Shown here piece by piece: positions 44,960-55,715 of a DNA stretch of 64,000 nt (positions within the stretch are counted from its first letter, which is position 1; each line of letters starts with the position of its first letter). The position numbers and the translations under genes are program-made. The DNA is from Prorocentrum cordatum (Eukaryota > Sar > Dinophyceae > Prorocentrales > Prorocentraceae): NCBI GenBank assembly GCA_963575745.1, contig CAUYUJ010016471.1:462335-526334 (forward strand). Direction: 5' to 3'. The notes under the pieces were generated by a model, which ran no database searches, had not been told where the DNA came from, and saw only the letters and a program-made list of their open reading frames with translations.

Positions 44960-45113
44960 GCGCGCTCGATCTCGATCTTCTGTTCACTACTCATAATACT
45001 GAACCTCCAGAGACGCATGGACGTCGCCAGGCTACTTTGAGCGCGGGCGAAGGTGCTCGCTGTTCGGCACCCAGGCATCAGGCGCGTGTTGCAGGGAGGG
45101 GCTCAGTGGCGGA

Positions 45114-45381
<268 letters not shown>

Positions 45382-45499
45382 TTTCGCTTCTCTCGTCTGC
45401 TTTGCTCCTCCTCCTCCATCTCCCCCTCCTCATCATCCTTTTCCTCCTTCCCCTTTCTTCTCCTCCTCCTCCTCCTCCCCTTCCCCCTCCTCTGTCTCC

Positions 45500-46211
45500 C
45501 CCAGTCCTGGAGCAGCGCGGGCTCAACGGCAGAGTGGGCCGCCAGCAGCAATGTCACCTACGTTTGTGCATCCATGGGACCAGGCAGCGGGCGCAGCCGC
45601 GGAGCGGGACGACGCCGCGCCTCCACCTCGAGAGGGCCCATGATAGCGCTGACGGGATTCATGTCCATCTCATGCCCGGGCGAATGCGGGGCGCGATCAA
45701 CCAGTGCGATGGCGTCGCCAGGTCAGCCGCAGGCGCCCACAATCCGTCTGAGCCTCAGGGGTGGGAAATTGTCTCAGCTTCGAGGTGCGCTACACGATTT
45801 ATGCGCTAGCTCCCCGAACCCGTCCGTCTCGCGCGATGTTCCTGGGCAGCCTGTCGTCAGCAACGGGGATCGCACCAACAAGTGGACAGGTGGTCCTGGG
45901 CCGCCTGGCGATGTCAGTCTTGGAGGTGCCGGCGCCGCATATCTAGGCCCGCCCAGGTTCGTTGTCACCGCGGTTTTGCCAAAACCTGCTTCGCCCAGGT
46001 TCGGCGCCGCCACAGTTTTGGCCAAACCCTGGCTCTGCCAGATTCAATGTTGCCACAGGTTTGCCAGGGCAGCCTCGTGACAGAGGCGGTTCCACTGGTG
46101 GCCGCGATCAACGCCCCAGAGCCCGTCGTCGAGCACCTGGGCATGGGCGCAGAAATGATTTCAGGCTTGGATTTTTCAATGTCTCAGATCAAAGAACTCT
46201 TGGAGACTTGA
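45500..46211 (+). pseudogene. Unrecognised coding-like remnant with 44-bp repeats
   Basis: Plus-frame pieces look protein-like: MSPTFVHPWDQAAGAAAERD near 45551, NQCDGVARSAAGAHNPSEP near 45710, and a C-terminal piece VEHLGMGAEMISGLDF...QIKELLET ending at 46211. At 45950-46075 three copies of a roughly 44-bp unit (CCAGGTTCGxxGxCxCCxCxGTTTTGxCAAA) lie in tandem. No domain is known to me. It may be the N-terminal part of the endonuclease-like reading that follows. Confidence 0.35.
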
Positions 46212-47190
46212 AGCTCGTGCTCGGTGGTCGCGGCTCAGGAGCATCATCTTCGTGGGCACGGTCGTTTGCAATTTGAAGAATGGGGTGCATCGCACGATTG
46301 GAAGCCTGTTTCTCGGCGATGGAGTAATGTCAGAATGTAGCATCTGCGCCGCGGGTATCGGCATCTTCGCCCGGAGGCGCATCGGAGTTAGCTTTTCTGG
46401 GCGACTGCATGGAAAGGCGACTTCATGAAAGGGTCGCGTTTTGATCGCAGGGCACGCGGTTGCCACGTTCATTCGCGTGGCCCTCGTCACGGCGTCTAGT
46501 TGCGCAACCTTCATTGAACATGGTGATGAGTGATGATCGTGTGTGCGTGTGGGGGGGGGGGGGGCGGATGAGATACAACCGAGCTAAAGAAGCTTGACCA
46601 GTGCCTCGCATACTACAAAGTGCCGTTCGTGATCGGTGCAGACAGGAATATAACGCCACGAAAGGTGTGGGGAGATTGGCTGCAGGGCAGATTTTGAGGC
46701 CGGCCCGTCTGTGCAGCGCAAGGGGCACGCAGAGATCCGGTCCGAAGACATCCAGCTAGATAGACTTGAGTGCTGGATGGCGTGCCTGCTTATCGAACGC
46801 CACGATGGATTCGTGCACAATGGGGTTTATATTGCCAGGAGCGACTACCCACGGGCCCCCATGGGGCCGAAGCCTAGAGCGAATCAATTTCGGAAGTTGA
46901 AGGTTCCGAGAGTTCTGCCTGGTGATCCAGTGGCTGACGACGTTCCACATGCGTTGGATGATTGCGGGCGGGAAGCGTTTTTTTGCGTTTCCCCCCCGCG
47001 TGTGCTTTCTTTTCGTGGTCGGAGGTCATGGGAGAGGATGCCTCGCATGGCTTCGAGAATCGCAAGCGCCGCCCTGAGCGTCCCCAACATTTGCGCCGGC
47101 GCATGTTTGGTAGAGCAGATGCCGAGCTGCCCCACTTCTCGGCATTGAGGGTGCTGAGCGAGGCGCGTTTCAAGGTGGGTCGCAGGGCCC
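46212..47190 (+). pseudogene. Endonuclease/exonuclease/phosphatase-like fragment
   Basis: Frame with LDQCLAYYKVPFVIGADRNI then TPRKVWGDWLQG (about 46587-46697) resembles the G-G-D-x-N-M block of AP-endonuclease-like domains, with Asp and Asn kept. After a stop, another frame gives DGFVHNGVYIARSDYP and GPKPRANQFRKLKVPRVLP, like the end of such domains. The readable part is too broken for a gene. It is distinct from the LINE endonuclease at 41.7 kb. Confidence 0.4.
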
Positions 47191-47191
47191 C

Positions 47192-47213
47192 TCCATGGCC
47201 ATTTTGGCTCAAG
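47192..47213 (+). other. Spliced-leader relict (two mismatches)
   Basis: TCCATGG then CCATTTTGGCTCAAG: identical to the dinoflagellate leader except two positions near its 5-prime end. It lies 97 bp upstream of an ATG (47310) in a 297-codon open frame. Confidence 0.7.
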
Positions 47214-47309
47214 TGCGCGCCTGTATTGTTCTGGTGTGCATCTTCACGGGGTTACTGATAGCGTAATCTTGTTGTGTGCCCCTTCAGTGTGCGGCGCCTT
47301 CGACTGCGT

Positions 47310-48129
47310 CATGTCTGTTCTTCTGTTGCATTCGCTACTTCCGATTTCCAAATCAAAGAAGAGATCGTTGCGTCGATGTGAACGGGTCGCGAATCGTCAG
47401 GCCGAAATTGATTTTGTCTTGGAACCGAAGCTGGTTCTCATACCTCGCCGTATGTTGGTCGCCGAGGCCACATCTGCTGGCGCACCTCGTGCTTCGTCGT
47501 GCGACTCACACAATTGCGGTTCTGTTCTTACCGAGAGAGAATCTGAACATCAAAAGTTGGTTTCCCAAGGGGCCACCTCTGCAGCTGCGAGTTCATCTCA
47601 ATTGCATGCTCCAGTTTCTATTCCTCCTGGCGGGTGCGAGCAGGTGGAGGGTGTGGAGGAGGAGAAGGGAATAGGAGTTGTTTCAGCTGCTGAGAGTTCA
47701 TTTTCTGTTGCGAGGGGAAGATGCGAGGAGTCTGTCGACCAGATCTTTTCAGCTTGCACTGTTTTGCGTGCGCTTCCAACTCGTGTATCTTTCGGTGGGA
47801 GTTCTCCACATGGAATTGGAAATTATTCACATACAGTTGGGAGTGCGTCACATGCTGTTGTGAGTTCATCTCATGCTGTTGGGAGTTCTGAACATGTAGT
47901 TGGGAATTCTGCACATTCGGTTGGGGGTTATTCACATGCTGGTGGGAGATCTTCACAGGTAGTTGGGAGTCGTTCGCATTTAGTTGGGAGTCCTTCTCAG
48001 GTACTTGGGAGCTCTTCACATCCAGTTGGGAGTCCTTCGCGTGCTGCTGGGGATTCCTCACAGGTTGTTGGGAGTTGTTCGCACGCAGGCGTCTCTGCTC
48101 GGACAAGCTCCACGAGCTCTGTGCGATGA
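47310..48129 (+). CDS. Serine-rich protein with 7-residue repeats
   Basis: The frame open from 47236 has its first ATG after the leader relict at 47310 (MSVLLLHSLLPISKSKKRS). Residues 1-160 are mixed and Ser/Glu-rich. From about 47800 to 48090 the DNA is a 21-bp minisatellite coding for about 13 heptads of the type VGSSSHA. The minus strand of the same repeat is also open (47618-48454, NSQxHV heptads), but the leader relict argues for the plus strand. Function unknown; it could be a retroposed host cDNA or part of a mobile element. The natural reading seems to continue past 48129 after a frame change. Confidence 0.4.
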
Positions 48130-49350
48130 GATTCCCCATCAGATATCGCAGGATATTGCTTTGCACGATGACGTTGGGGAGACGGTTGAAGAGACTGTGT
48201 TGTATGAGATTTCCGCATGGCATTTCGCAGTATATTGACGTTGAGGAGACTGTTTCAAATGATATTGCTTCGCGTGATTCTTGCGGCGATCTGATGGCAG
48301 GCGATGGCAAGTCGGGGCAGGATGCTGTCCTTGGGGGGCAAGACATCAGTTGAGTCGGAAAATTAGTTGAACGACAGTGCATCGCATTGCGTTTCCGAGT
48401 TGCCGTGGCCATCGCACACCATTGCTGAGGAAATGTCAGAGTCATCGTTGCCATCGTCTTCTCGCCAGTTTGCTAATCCCGCTTCTTCTCGTGATTCTCA
48501 TGATCCAGAGAGCGATGGCTCATGCGAGGTTCGAGAAGGCGCCCCAAAGCGGACATATTCCGAGGACCTTGCAGCAAAAAGACAACAATCAGTCACATCG
48601 CACACCCCCGCATTTGCGCGGACCCCTGACCACCCATATCGACATCCCTGGTTTTATTGAGGAGTATCGGATGCTTCCAGCGTCTGGGCGCGAGCGTCGC
48701 GACTGGTTGGATGTGACTTCCGGCCGTCTTTATGCGGAGGTTATTGTTCACGCCACTCTTGACATGTTGCACGATGTGCTGCCGAACATCGCCACGTTTG
48801 ATGAGCAGTCGGACATCGCTACCGACGTGGTGGAGGTCATGGATGCCCTTTATGATATTTTGGAATCTCATCTGGGGTGTGCTGCTGATGTTTAGCGCTG
48901 GTGTCATGACGTGCGATCCCACTACGTGGTGGGGTTACTCCAGGAGCACGTTCTACGATCGGGGGTAGTTGGTCGTTTCGCCTCGCATTTATCCTGGGCA
49001 GATTCATACTACGGCTTTTTCTCTTTCAGCATTCACATCTGCACAGGGCTCTATGCGATGACAGAGTCCCAGCCATACGTAGTCGTCACGTTGTCTCGTT
49101 TGTGATGGAGTTCTATTATATCGTCTCGGGTGTTTGTACGACGGTGTGCCTTGCCTACATGTGCGAGACCCCGCGTACGGACACGCCCTTGAGCGTTTGG
49201 TTGTTATGTTTGCTGGGGCGGCGGTGGACGGGATGCTCTGCGCTGGTCTCAGGAATGATAGGTCCGACGATCGACTGAACGGATTTTCCGCTGTTTTGGC
49301 TCGTATTGGAGGGCTGCCACCTGTTCATGGTTGTTTCGCTTGAATTCAGT
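48130..49350 (+). pseudogene. Continuation of the serine-rich reading, broken
   Basis: Acidic, protein-like segments follow in changing frames: DEIPHQISQDIALHDDVGE near 48120, HGISQYIDVEETVSNDIAS near 48220, EEMSESSLPSSSRQF near 48430, then FIEEYRMLPASGRERRDWLD and LDMLHDVLPNIATFDEQ to a stop at 48895, and two more short frames to 49343. No domain recognised. Confidence 0.35.
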
Positions 49351-51028
49351 CGTTGTGTCCTTCCTCTGGTATTTGTCTTGCCCTGGTGAGCTGAGTGGCG
49401 TTTCGCCGGAGGGGGGGGGGGGGGCCGACGTTGCTCCGACAGGCCGACTACCGCTGCCGCGCGTGGCCTTGTTTTCGCGATGAAAAAGACGAGTGCGATG
49501 TGAGTTCGTCTTCAAGGTCGGCGGAGTGCGGCGTCAAATCAAGTTTTCGAGAGGGGCCAGTGACGCGCCGCCGTCCAGCTTGGCTGGGCCTTCCATTTGC
49601 TCTCGCCAGTGGCCCTTATGAGGCGTGCCATGTTTTGTTCATTCATGCCTGTCCGACCTGGAGATTGGGTTCTAGGTTCGGTCTTCCGAGCCCTGTCAGC
49701 GCGGCGCACTGGAAGAATCCGAGGGCGTTGCAGCAGAGGCTCTTGGTCACTCAGAGCGCGCGCGCGATGGGCATCGCTGCAGGTCGCGGGCGCGACGGGC
49801 TGCTGCGCGCGCGAGCCCGAGCACGCAATGACACAATGCACATTGAAGGGGCCCTCAGCCCCGCTGGGGAAGTTCACGGGCGCGCGCTGCAGGCCCCGGG
49901 CGAATTGCTTGGTCGCGCGGCTGAAGCTGAAGAAAGGGGTCTCGCGACTGCCAGGGCCGCGCCCTTCGCTGCGCGGCTCCGCCGTCAGTTCAGCGCCCGA
50001 TCGGGCCCCGCGCGCAGATGGGCCAAACCCAATGGGTGGCAGCTAGCAGGTGGACGTCAGCAAGGCCCCTCCAGCGTCCAAGGGGATGTCGTTGATGCCC
50101 AAAGGCCAGTTTGAAGAAGGTTTGGGAAAGAATCTGAGGATTGCTCAGATGTGACGGACAGCTTGCGCGGGAATGGCGATGTCAGGTTCTTGGGGGAGTT
50201 GACGGAGCTTCTGGGCAGCGGGCCTGGGTTGCCGCCGCTGGCAACTGGGTCGCCGAGGGAGGCTGCTAAGGGGTTCCCTGAACAAGCGGCAGCGGGGTCG
50301 GATGTATTTCGACCGAGGCATTGGGCGCTGCTATCGAAAGCTGGCTCGTCGCCGCTTGGCCGCTTGCTTTTTCTTTGCGAGAGGGGGGGGGGTCATGGCC
50401 GCAAATGATCTCCAGCGCGCGCGCGTCGCGCTGCTGGCTGGGGCCACGTGGCGGCTGCTGGTTCACTGGCCATGGGGGGAAGCGAGGATTCAGCGGGCAA
50501 GAGTTGTTGGGAGAAGGCTGCACCGGCTTTCTTGTAGCTCGTGGCGCGCAGCAGTCCACGACGGACGCGGCCGCCAGAGCCTTCGCGGATGCTGAATCGG
50601 CGACTAGTGGCAAGCCCGACGCGCCAGCTACCGCGCGCGCCATCGTCAATGTAGAGAAGGCCCTCTATAAAGTATGAAGGGGGCGTCTGGTGAAGGCTGG
50701 CCGCGTCATCCCTGCTGCGAGGCCCTTGATGGCAATGGATCCAGAAGTTGCTTGGCCGAGACTGGGCGTCAGGGGCAGCGCTCGCATTTCCTAGTGCGCA
50801 TTAGCCCTGGGAGTGGTCTGATGGCGCCCCAAAAGCTTTTCTGGCTCTGGGCCCGCCCCTCAACTCGTTTGCGCTTTGGTTTTGGCTTGGGCGGTCGGGC
50901 ATGGGTACGAGTGTGGCGCGCGGCGGTCTCGCGCGCGCGCCCCGCCCCCGCCCCCCCTCGCGCGATCCTGCCCTGCAGCTTCAAACAGGACCGCCGCCCG
51001 CGCCGCCTGACGTGGCCACCCCGAGATC
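49351..51028. other. No recognisable gene
   Basis: GC-rich with several poly-G runs (G12 near 49420, G9 near 50385). Frames such as 49395-50114 and the end of 50321-50677 (TTDAAARAFADAESATSGK) read like protein in places, but no family was recognised. Confidence 0.35.
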
Positions 51029-51440
51029 CCCGGGTGTGTGCGTGTGCGTGTGCGTGCGCGTGTGCGTGAGTGCGCGCGCACGTGTGTGTGTGTGTGTGTG
51101 TGTTTGTGTGTGTGTCTGTGTGTGAGAGTCTGTGTGTCTGTGTGTGTGTGTGTGTGTCTGTGTTTGTGTTTGTGCCTGTGTGTGCGTGTCTGTGTGTGTG
51201 TGTCTGCATGTCTGTGTCACTGTGTCTGTGTGCGTCTGTCTGTATATGTCTGTGTCTGTCTGTGTCTGCCTGTGCCTGTGTGTGTGTGCCTGTGTGTGTC
51301 TCTGCGTGTGTGTGTGTGTGTCTGTGTGTGTGTCTGTGTGTGTGTGTGTCTGTGTGTGTGTCTGTGTGTGTGTGTCTGTGTTTGTGTCTGTGTGTGTGGC
51401 TGTGTGTGTGGCTGTGGCTGTGGCTGTGGCTGTGGTTGTG
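51029..51440. repeat. (GT)n-type microsatellite, about 410 bp
   Basis: GTGTGTCTGTGTG repeats with frequent C or TT interruptions. Cys/Val-rich (plus) and Thr/His-rich (minus) open frames across it are artefacts. Confidence 0.95.
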
Positions 51441-52605
51441 GGTGGGGGGAGGCTTTTCGTTTCGTTTCGGAGGAGGGTCGCCTTGGCCCCCTCATTCGTT
51501 GAGGTGTGCGTTCGCGCCCTCCCCGCGGTGTCTTCTCTGATCTTCCTGTCCTGGATCTCCCGTTCGTGGTAATGTTGTTTCGTTTTTTTATCGTCGTATC
51601 CGTAAGTGCTGTGGTCTTTATGCATGGTACAAAAGATCGGGCTGCTGTTCTCACGGTTATCCTAATAATTTGTTTGTCCAAGCGGGCCTTTCCTTATTTC
51701 ATCGTTACGTTGGTGGAGACATATTTGAATGCATCGAATACGTCTGTTAGGTAACAGTCTGGCACGCTGAAGTACCGTCTCAGCTATGAGCAAGAAAATT
51801 CAGAATCCCTCAGGCATCGGTTATGATGCCCGCTCAGCAAGTTATGGCGGGCCTCCTCCCTTTTGTCTCTCCTCCGCATCCTCCTTTGTCATCCCTGCAC
51901 TCTTCCTCCCTCTCATCTCCCTCCCCTCCTCCCTCTTCCCTTCTCCCTCGCGTTTCCCCTCCTATCTTTCTTTTCCTTCTATAGTCGTTCCCCCTGTCAC
52001 GTCCTGGGGCGCGTTGTTAGGGTGGACTGGGCGCTTGGTATGAGAAAAGTGTAAAGGTTAGCAAGCAGCTTCAACTATGGAGGGCGGGTGGCTTTCAAAA
52101 TGTGGCTCTCGCCGTTTTGCCGTACATGTTCGTCTTAAACGTCTTGCATGCGCTTCACGGATGGAGGGCGGGTGGGTTTCAAAATGTGGTTCTCGTCTCA
52201 GCGCCGCACGCACTTTTTTTTTCGCATGCGCTTCACGGATAGACTGCGGGTGGTTCTCAGCACGTGGTTGTCGCATGAACGCCGCGCAAATTTGTGTCGG
52301 AAATTTGCAAGTGCTTAACGTGTTCTTATGGCTTGCGTCCCAGAAGTGGTTCTACACACGGTCCAGGACTGTCAGGGCGCAGCCATCATGTCGATTTGCG
52401 GCGGTGAAGTCCTAGGAGTGGTGTTCGGGCGCGGCGCAAATTCGTTGGATCGCAACAGTAAGGCTGATTCACCGCGCCCAAGAAGTGGTGTTTCGACACG
52501 ATTTGGGATCTTCCGACGGCCACCTTCCACCAGGGCACTTCCAGCTGTGATGGCACTGTCTTTGACTGGAATGAGGGCGGGTGGAAACTGCGAGAGTGGG
52601 AAGCG
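51441..52605. other. No gene seen; 84-bp repeats at 52077-52310
   Basis: A pyrimidine tract covers 51850-51990. At 52077, 52161 and 52239 an approximately 80-bp unit recurs, with ATGGAGGGCGGGTGG ... AAATGTGG ... CTCGC ... GCATGCGCTTCACGG. The fourth partial unit is near 52570. These lie immediately upstream of a leader relict and may be the 5-prime region of the element that follows. Confidence 0.5.
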
Positions 52606-52629
52606 ACCGCGGCCCATTTTTGCTCAAAG
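52606..52629 (+). other. Spliced-leader relict (degenerate)
   Basis: ACCGCGGCCCATTTTTGC then TCAAAG: the leader with one or two small insertions and two substitutions. It ends 22 bp before the ATG of the Cys/Pro-rich ORF, in the same orientation. Confidence 0.5.
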
Positions 52630-52651
52630 TTTTTGAGGCGTCGCACCTTGG

Positions 52652-53059
52652 ATGGTGCTCCCAGACTATCTGAGCGACCTTCTCCAGTCGGGGGCGCGGG
52701 AGATAGGCCGCGGCGCGGTGGCCGGCGTGGTTGCCAGCTGGACCGCGAGTGGCGGTCAGTCAGAGCCCTGCCCGCTCCCGCCGCCCTGTCCGCCCGGTCC
52801 TGCCTGCCCCAACCTGACCTGCCCGGAGGTGACGTGCCCGGAGGCGGTCTGCCCGGTGTGCCCGACGCTGAGCTGCCCGGAGGGGCCGCCGTGGGCGCTG
52901 CTCGTCGCGGCCGTCGTGTTCAACGTGGTGGTGGCGGCGGTCGGCGGCTTCTGTGCTGGCGCACGACGCGGAGCCCGTCAGGATGTTGGTGGCAGCAGGA
53001 TCAGGCGCCCTGCCCTCCGGGGTGGCGGCGTCTTTGAGAGGGCTGATGCCGGGCAGTAG
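52652..53059 (+). CDS. Small Cys/Pro-rich membrane protein of the retroelement
   Basis: 135 residues. After an N-terminal helix (LSDLLQSGAREIGRGAVAGV) comes a Cys-Pro array with spacing of 4-6 residues (CPLPPPCPPGPACP, CPEVTCPEAVCPVCP) at residues 40-73, then one hydrophobic segment WALLVAAVVFNVVVAAVGGF at about 78-97 and a basic tail. The design looks like a single-pass membrane protein with a metal-binding or disulfide-rich side. It overlaps the start of the next ORF by about 77 nt in another frame. Similar short ORFs precede the gag-like ORF in other dinoflagellate elements; the role is unknown. Confidence 0.55.
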   Translation: MVLPDYLSDLLQSGAREIGRGAVAGVVASWTASGGQSEPCPLPPPCPPGPACPNLTCPEVTCPEAVCPVCPTLSCPEGPPWALLVAAVVFNVVVAAVGGFCAGARRGARQDVGGSRIRRPALRGGGVFERADAGQ

Positions 53060-54479
53060 GATCCTGGTGCGCTACGTGGACGCCGGCGAGGACCTCCTGC
53101 ACGAGCGCGTGTGCCTGTGGCCGGTGAGCTTCGAGGAGTGGATCACGGAGTCCCCTGATGGCGACCAGATGCCTGAGTGTCTGTCAGGCCCTGACATCGA
53201 GGAGTTCATTGTGCTGGCGCCTGGTGGCGTTGTTCCTCGGCACGTGTCCTCGCCGAGGTACCGGTTCCGACGGGAGATCGGCGCCCGGGAGCTCCGCGAG
53301 AAGGTGATCGAGGCTCGGCACTTGGCGCGCCAGGCGCTCGCCGCTGGCGAGGTGCCGCTGCCCGCGCCGCTTCACACTCAGCAGTGGGACGGGCGCGTGC
53401 TGGCGCTGGAGGACTTCTGGCGGCTGGGAGGTGCTCCTGCCCGCCGCGGGCGGGGTAAGGCGCCGCCGATTGTGCTGGATGCGCCCGAGGACGAGGACGA
53501 CGACAAGGGGGGCACCCAGACCCCTCCACCCCGAGAGGAGGGGGTCGCCGCCGAGGCGACCGCCACCGTGCAGGACGAGAAGGACTACCGCTGGGTCGTT
53601 GGCGAGCCGAACTCGTCGATCCCTCTCGGCACCGAGTTCACCGTCGCGACGATCCTTGCCGAGAAGGACGCCCGCAGGCTGGGGGATCGGATGCTGGTGA
53701 GCGTCGCCGCGACCCCTGCCGCGGGTCGGACCGCCGAGGACGCCGTGGTGCTCTACCGCCTCCACGTGGACGACGTGCCTGGCTTTGGGGCCAGGCGCTG
53801 GAAGGACATTGCCGCGCTTATGCCCCGCGACGGGCCTGCGGCACCTGAGCCTCCTCTGCCTGGCCCTGTGAGCGCGCCTCCTGAGCTGGACCTTGACGAC
53901 GCCAGGACCCTGTCCGTGCAGTACGACGAGCAGGGCGAGAGGTTCCGCTCGTGGAAGGAGGCCGTCGCCAAGATGCACGAGAGTTTCTATGAGGACTGGC
54001 CCGTCGAGGGCCCGCGCACCATGCTTTGGATGGCGAAGAACATTGAGAGGACTGGAGGCTCCCCGATGCAGTGGTACCATAAGTACCTCGTCGAGAACCG
54101 CATCGCTGCTTCGGACCGCCTCGCGTACGAGCTCCAGGCGATGTGCCGCCTGCTGGAGCACGCCGGGTGCTACGATCAGCTCAACCTCGCGTCGCTGGCC
54201 GCGTTCGAGGTGCTGGCAAGGAGGATGCAGCTGCTGCTGGACGCGGCCAGTCGTGGCCCTGGAGAGGGGCGCTTTGAGGACGAGGAACTGTGGTCAGGCC
54301 ATCAGCAGCGGACGGCGGGGATCGCCCCGGCCCTCACCGCTCACGTGGCTACCCGTACCGAAGAGAAAGCCGAGATCGAGAAGCAGCGCCAGAAGGCCCA
54401 GGAAGTGCGTGCAGCCACCGCCAACCCGAAGGCAAAGGCAGCCGCCAAGAAGGGGGCTGGAGGCGCGGCAGACGCTTAG
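52983..54479 (+). CDS. Gag-like protein of the DIRS-like element
   Basis: 498 residues from ATG at 52983; a GTG at 52953 is the only earlier option. The first 70 residues include SRILVRYVDAGEDLLHERV and a SPDGDQMPE block, which looks like a small beta-rich domain. Residues about 160-200 are acidic and Pro-rich. Residues about 300-450 form a helical region (YDEQGERFRSWKEAVAKM, DWPVEGPRTMLWMAKNIERT, AYELQAMCRLLEHAGCYDQL, LARRMQLLLDAA) that I recognise as the conserved core of this dinoflagellate retroelement family. The C-terminus is Lys/Ala-rich and probably binds nucleic acid. Intact frame. Confidence 0.65.
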   Translation: MLVAAGSGALPSGVAASLRGLMPGSRILVRYVDAGEDLLHERVCLWPVSFEEWITESPDGDQMPECLSGPDIEEFIVLAPGGVVPRHVSSPRYRFRREIGARELREKVIEARHLARQALAAGEVPLPAPLHTQQWDGRVLALEDFWRLGGAPARRGRGKAPPIVLDAPEDEDDDKGGTQTPPPREEGVAAEATATVQDEKDYRWVVGEPNSSIPLGTEFTVATILAEKDARRLGDRMLVSVAATPAAGRTAEDAVVLYRLHVDDVPGFGARRWKDIAALMPRDGPAAPEPPLPGPVSAPPELDLDDARTLSVQYDEQGERFRSWKEAVAKMHESFYEDWPVEGPRTMLWMAKNIERTGGSPMQWYHKYLVENRIAASDRLAYELQAMCRLLEHAGCYDQLNLASLAAFEVLARRMQLLLDAASRGPGEGRFEDEELWSGHQQRTAGIAPALTAHVATRTEEKAEIEKQRQKAQEVRAATANPKAKAAAKKGAGGAADA

Positions 54480-54608
54480 CTGTGCGACGGCACTGGCAGG
54501 GGCCCCGCTGCTAGTCGCTTCTACCTCAGAGGGGCAGCGCTTACGGGCGCAGTGTTTCAGCTCAGGCTCGCGTTCGGCGCCTACTTGAGCTTCACCTTCT
54601 TTTTCAAG

Positions 54609-55715
54609 ATGCAGCCTGAGGTCTTCCCTTTGCCGTCGTTGACAGAGGAGGGGCCTCGCCGTCCTGGTCTCAGCCGAGGCGTGTGTCAGCGAGTCGCTCG
54701 TCGTCAGGCCATCACTCGTCGTGCCAATGATGCCATCTCAACCCTGAACTGGCTGAGCGGGTGCGGTGGGGCGGCCCCCGAGGGGATATGCTCGCCGGCG
54801 CAGGCCGAGGCCGTCCAGCACATTAAGGGCGTGATGGAGCGCTCTCAGGCTGTTGATGCTGTTCCGCGTCCGCATGAAGCCGCACGCGCGCTTCTGCGTT
54901 CCCGAGCCGGATACGACTCGGATGAGCACATTGTGAGCGACTACCATGAAGAGCTGTTGTCGGTACCCGCGTCGTGCAAGGACTGCCCTTATGCGGTCGA
55001 TGTGGTGCCAGCTGAGGCTGCATCAATGCTGGTAGATTTTGAAGAACGTATGGTCAGGCCTGACATCGAATTTTGGGAGCTGGAGGACAACTCGGAGCCG
55101 GTCACCCCCTACATGGACCGAAACTTGTCAGGGGATCGACAGGCCTACATCAAGTTTGTTCGTCGGCTGGAGTCAATTGGTGTGTTGCGGTGGTGCACCG
55201 CTGTCAAGGAGCGCGCCACCGTTTTCTGCGTGAAGAAAAAGTCGGGGATGCAGCGGCTAGTGGTCGACGCTCGCTGCAGCAACCGCCGCTTTCGCGACCC
55301 CCCCGGAGTGGAGCTGGCCACCGCCGAGTCGCTAGGGCTCATCGAGGTCGACGACGACACGGAGGTGTTCATCAGTACAGGCGACGTGCGGGACGCGTTC
55401 TACCGCTTCAAGATCGATGTGGAGCTCAGCCGCTACTTCGGGCTGCCGCCGCTGCGAGCGGAGGAGCTCCACCTCCACGAGGCTGAGGGGGAGTGGCTGT
55501 CACCAGACCGCTGGGTGCACCCCTGCTTCGCGGTGCTCCCCATGGGGTTCAAGTGGTCACTCTACCTTGTGCAGGAGGCGGTCACCAAGCAGGTGGAGGA
55601 TGCCACGGGCGCAACCGCCGATCGGCGCCTGCAGACGTTTGGCGGCTCGCGCCTGATTACCTCAGGCGGGCAGCCTCTCCACTATGTCTACGTGGACAAC
55701 GTGGGCTTTCCCTGT
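54609..55715 (+). CDS. Reverse transcriptase, truncated after the catalytic motif
   Basis: The frame is open from 54552; the ATG at 54609 (MQPEVFPLPSLTEEGPRRPG) is the likely start. After an N-terminal region come VFCVKKKSGMQRLVVDARCS (RT fingers), ISTGDVRDAFYRFKIDVEL (motif A, Asp near 55384), HPCFAVLPMGFKWSLYLVQ (motif B-like) and HYVYVDNVG (motif C, with Asp at 55695-55697 and Asn in place of the second Asp). The YVDN box is usual for this dinoflagellate lineage. Homology ends at about 55715 and the frame then runs into unrelated sequence to a stop at 55802, so thumb, RNase H and recombinase are lost. Confidence 0.7.

Larger units (their letters stand above)
52606..55715 (+). mobile_element. 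DIRS-like retroelement, 5-prime part with intact ORFs
   Basis: Leader relict, Cys/Pro-rich membrane ORF, gag-like ORF and reverse transcriptase ORF follow on the plus strand with little spacing and no internal stop. The RT stops matching just beyond its catalytic motif at about 55715, so RNase H and recombinase are missing. Low decay suggests a recent insertion. It is a different lineage from the 30.8-38.5 kb element, since the gag-like proteins share no obvious sequence. Confidence 0.7.

Noticed and set aside
47618-48454. 279-codon minus ORF with NSQQHV heptads
   Set aside because: Antisense of the Ser-rich ORF; the upstream leader relict and natural downstream reading favour the plus strand, though strand is not proven.
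49395-50114. 239-codon plus ORF
   Set aside because: Begins in a poly-G run, no domain, competing open frames; left unannotated.
51038-51681. Cys/Val-rich plus and Thr/His-rich minus ORFs
   Set aside because: Translation of the GT microsatellite.
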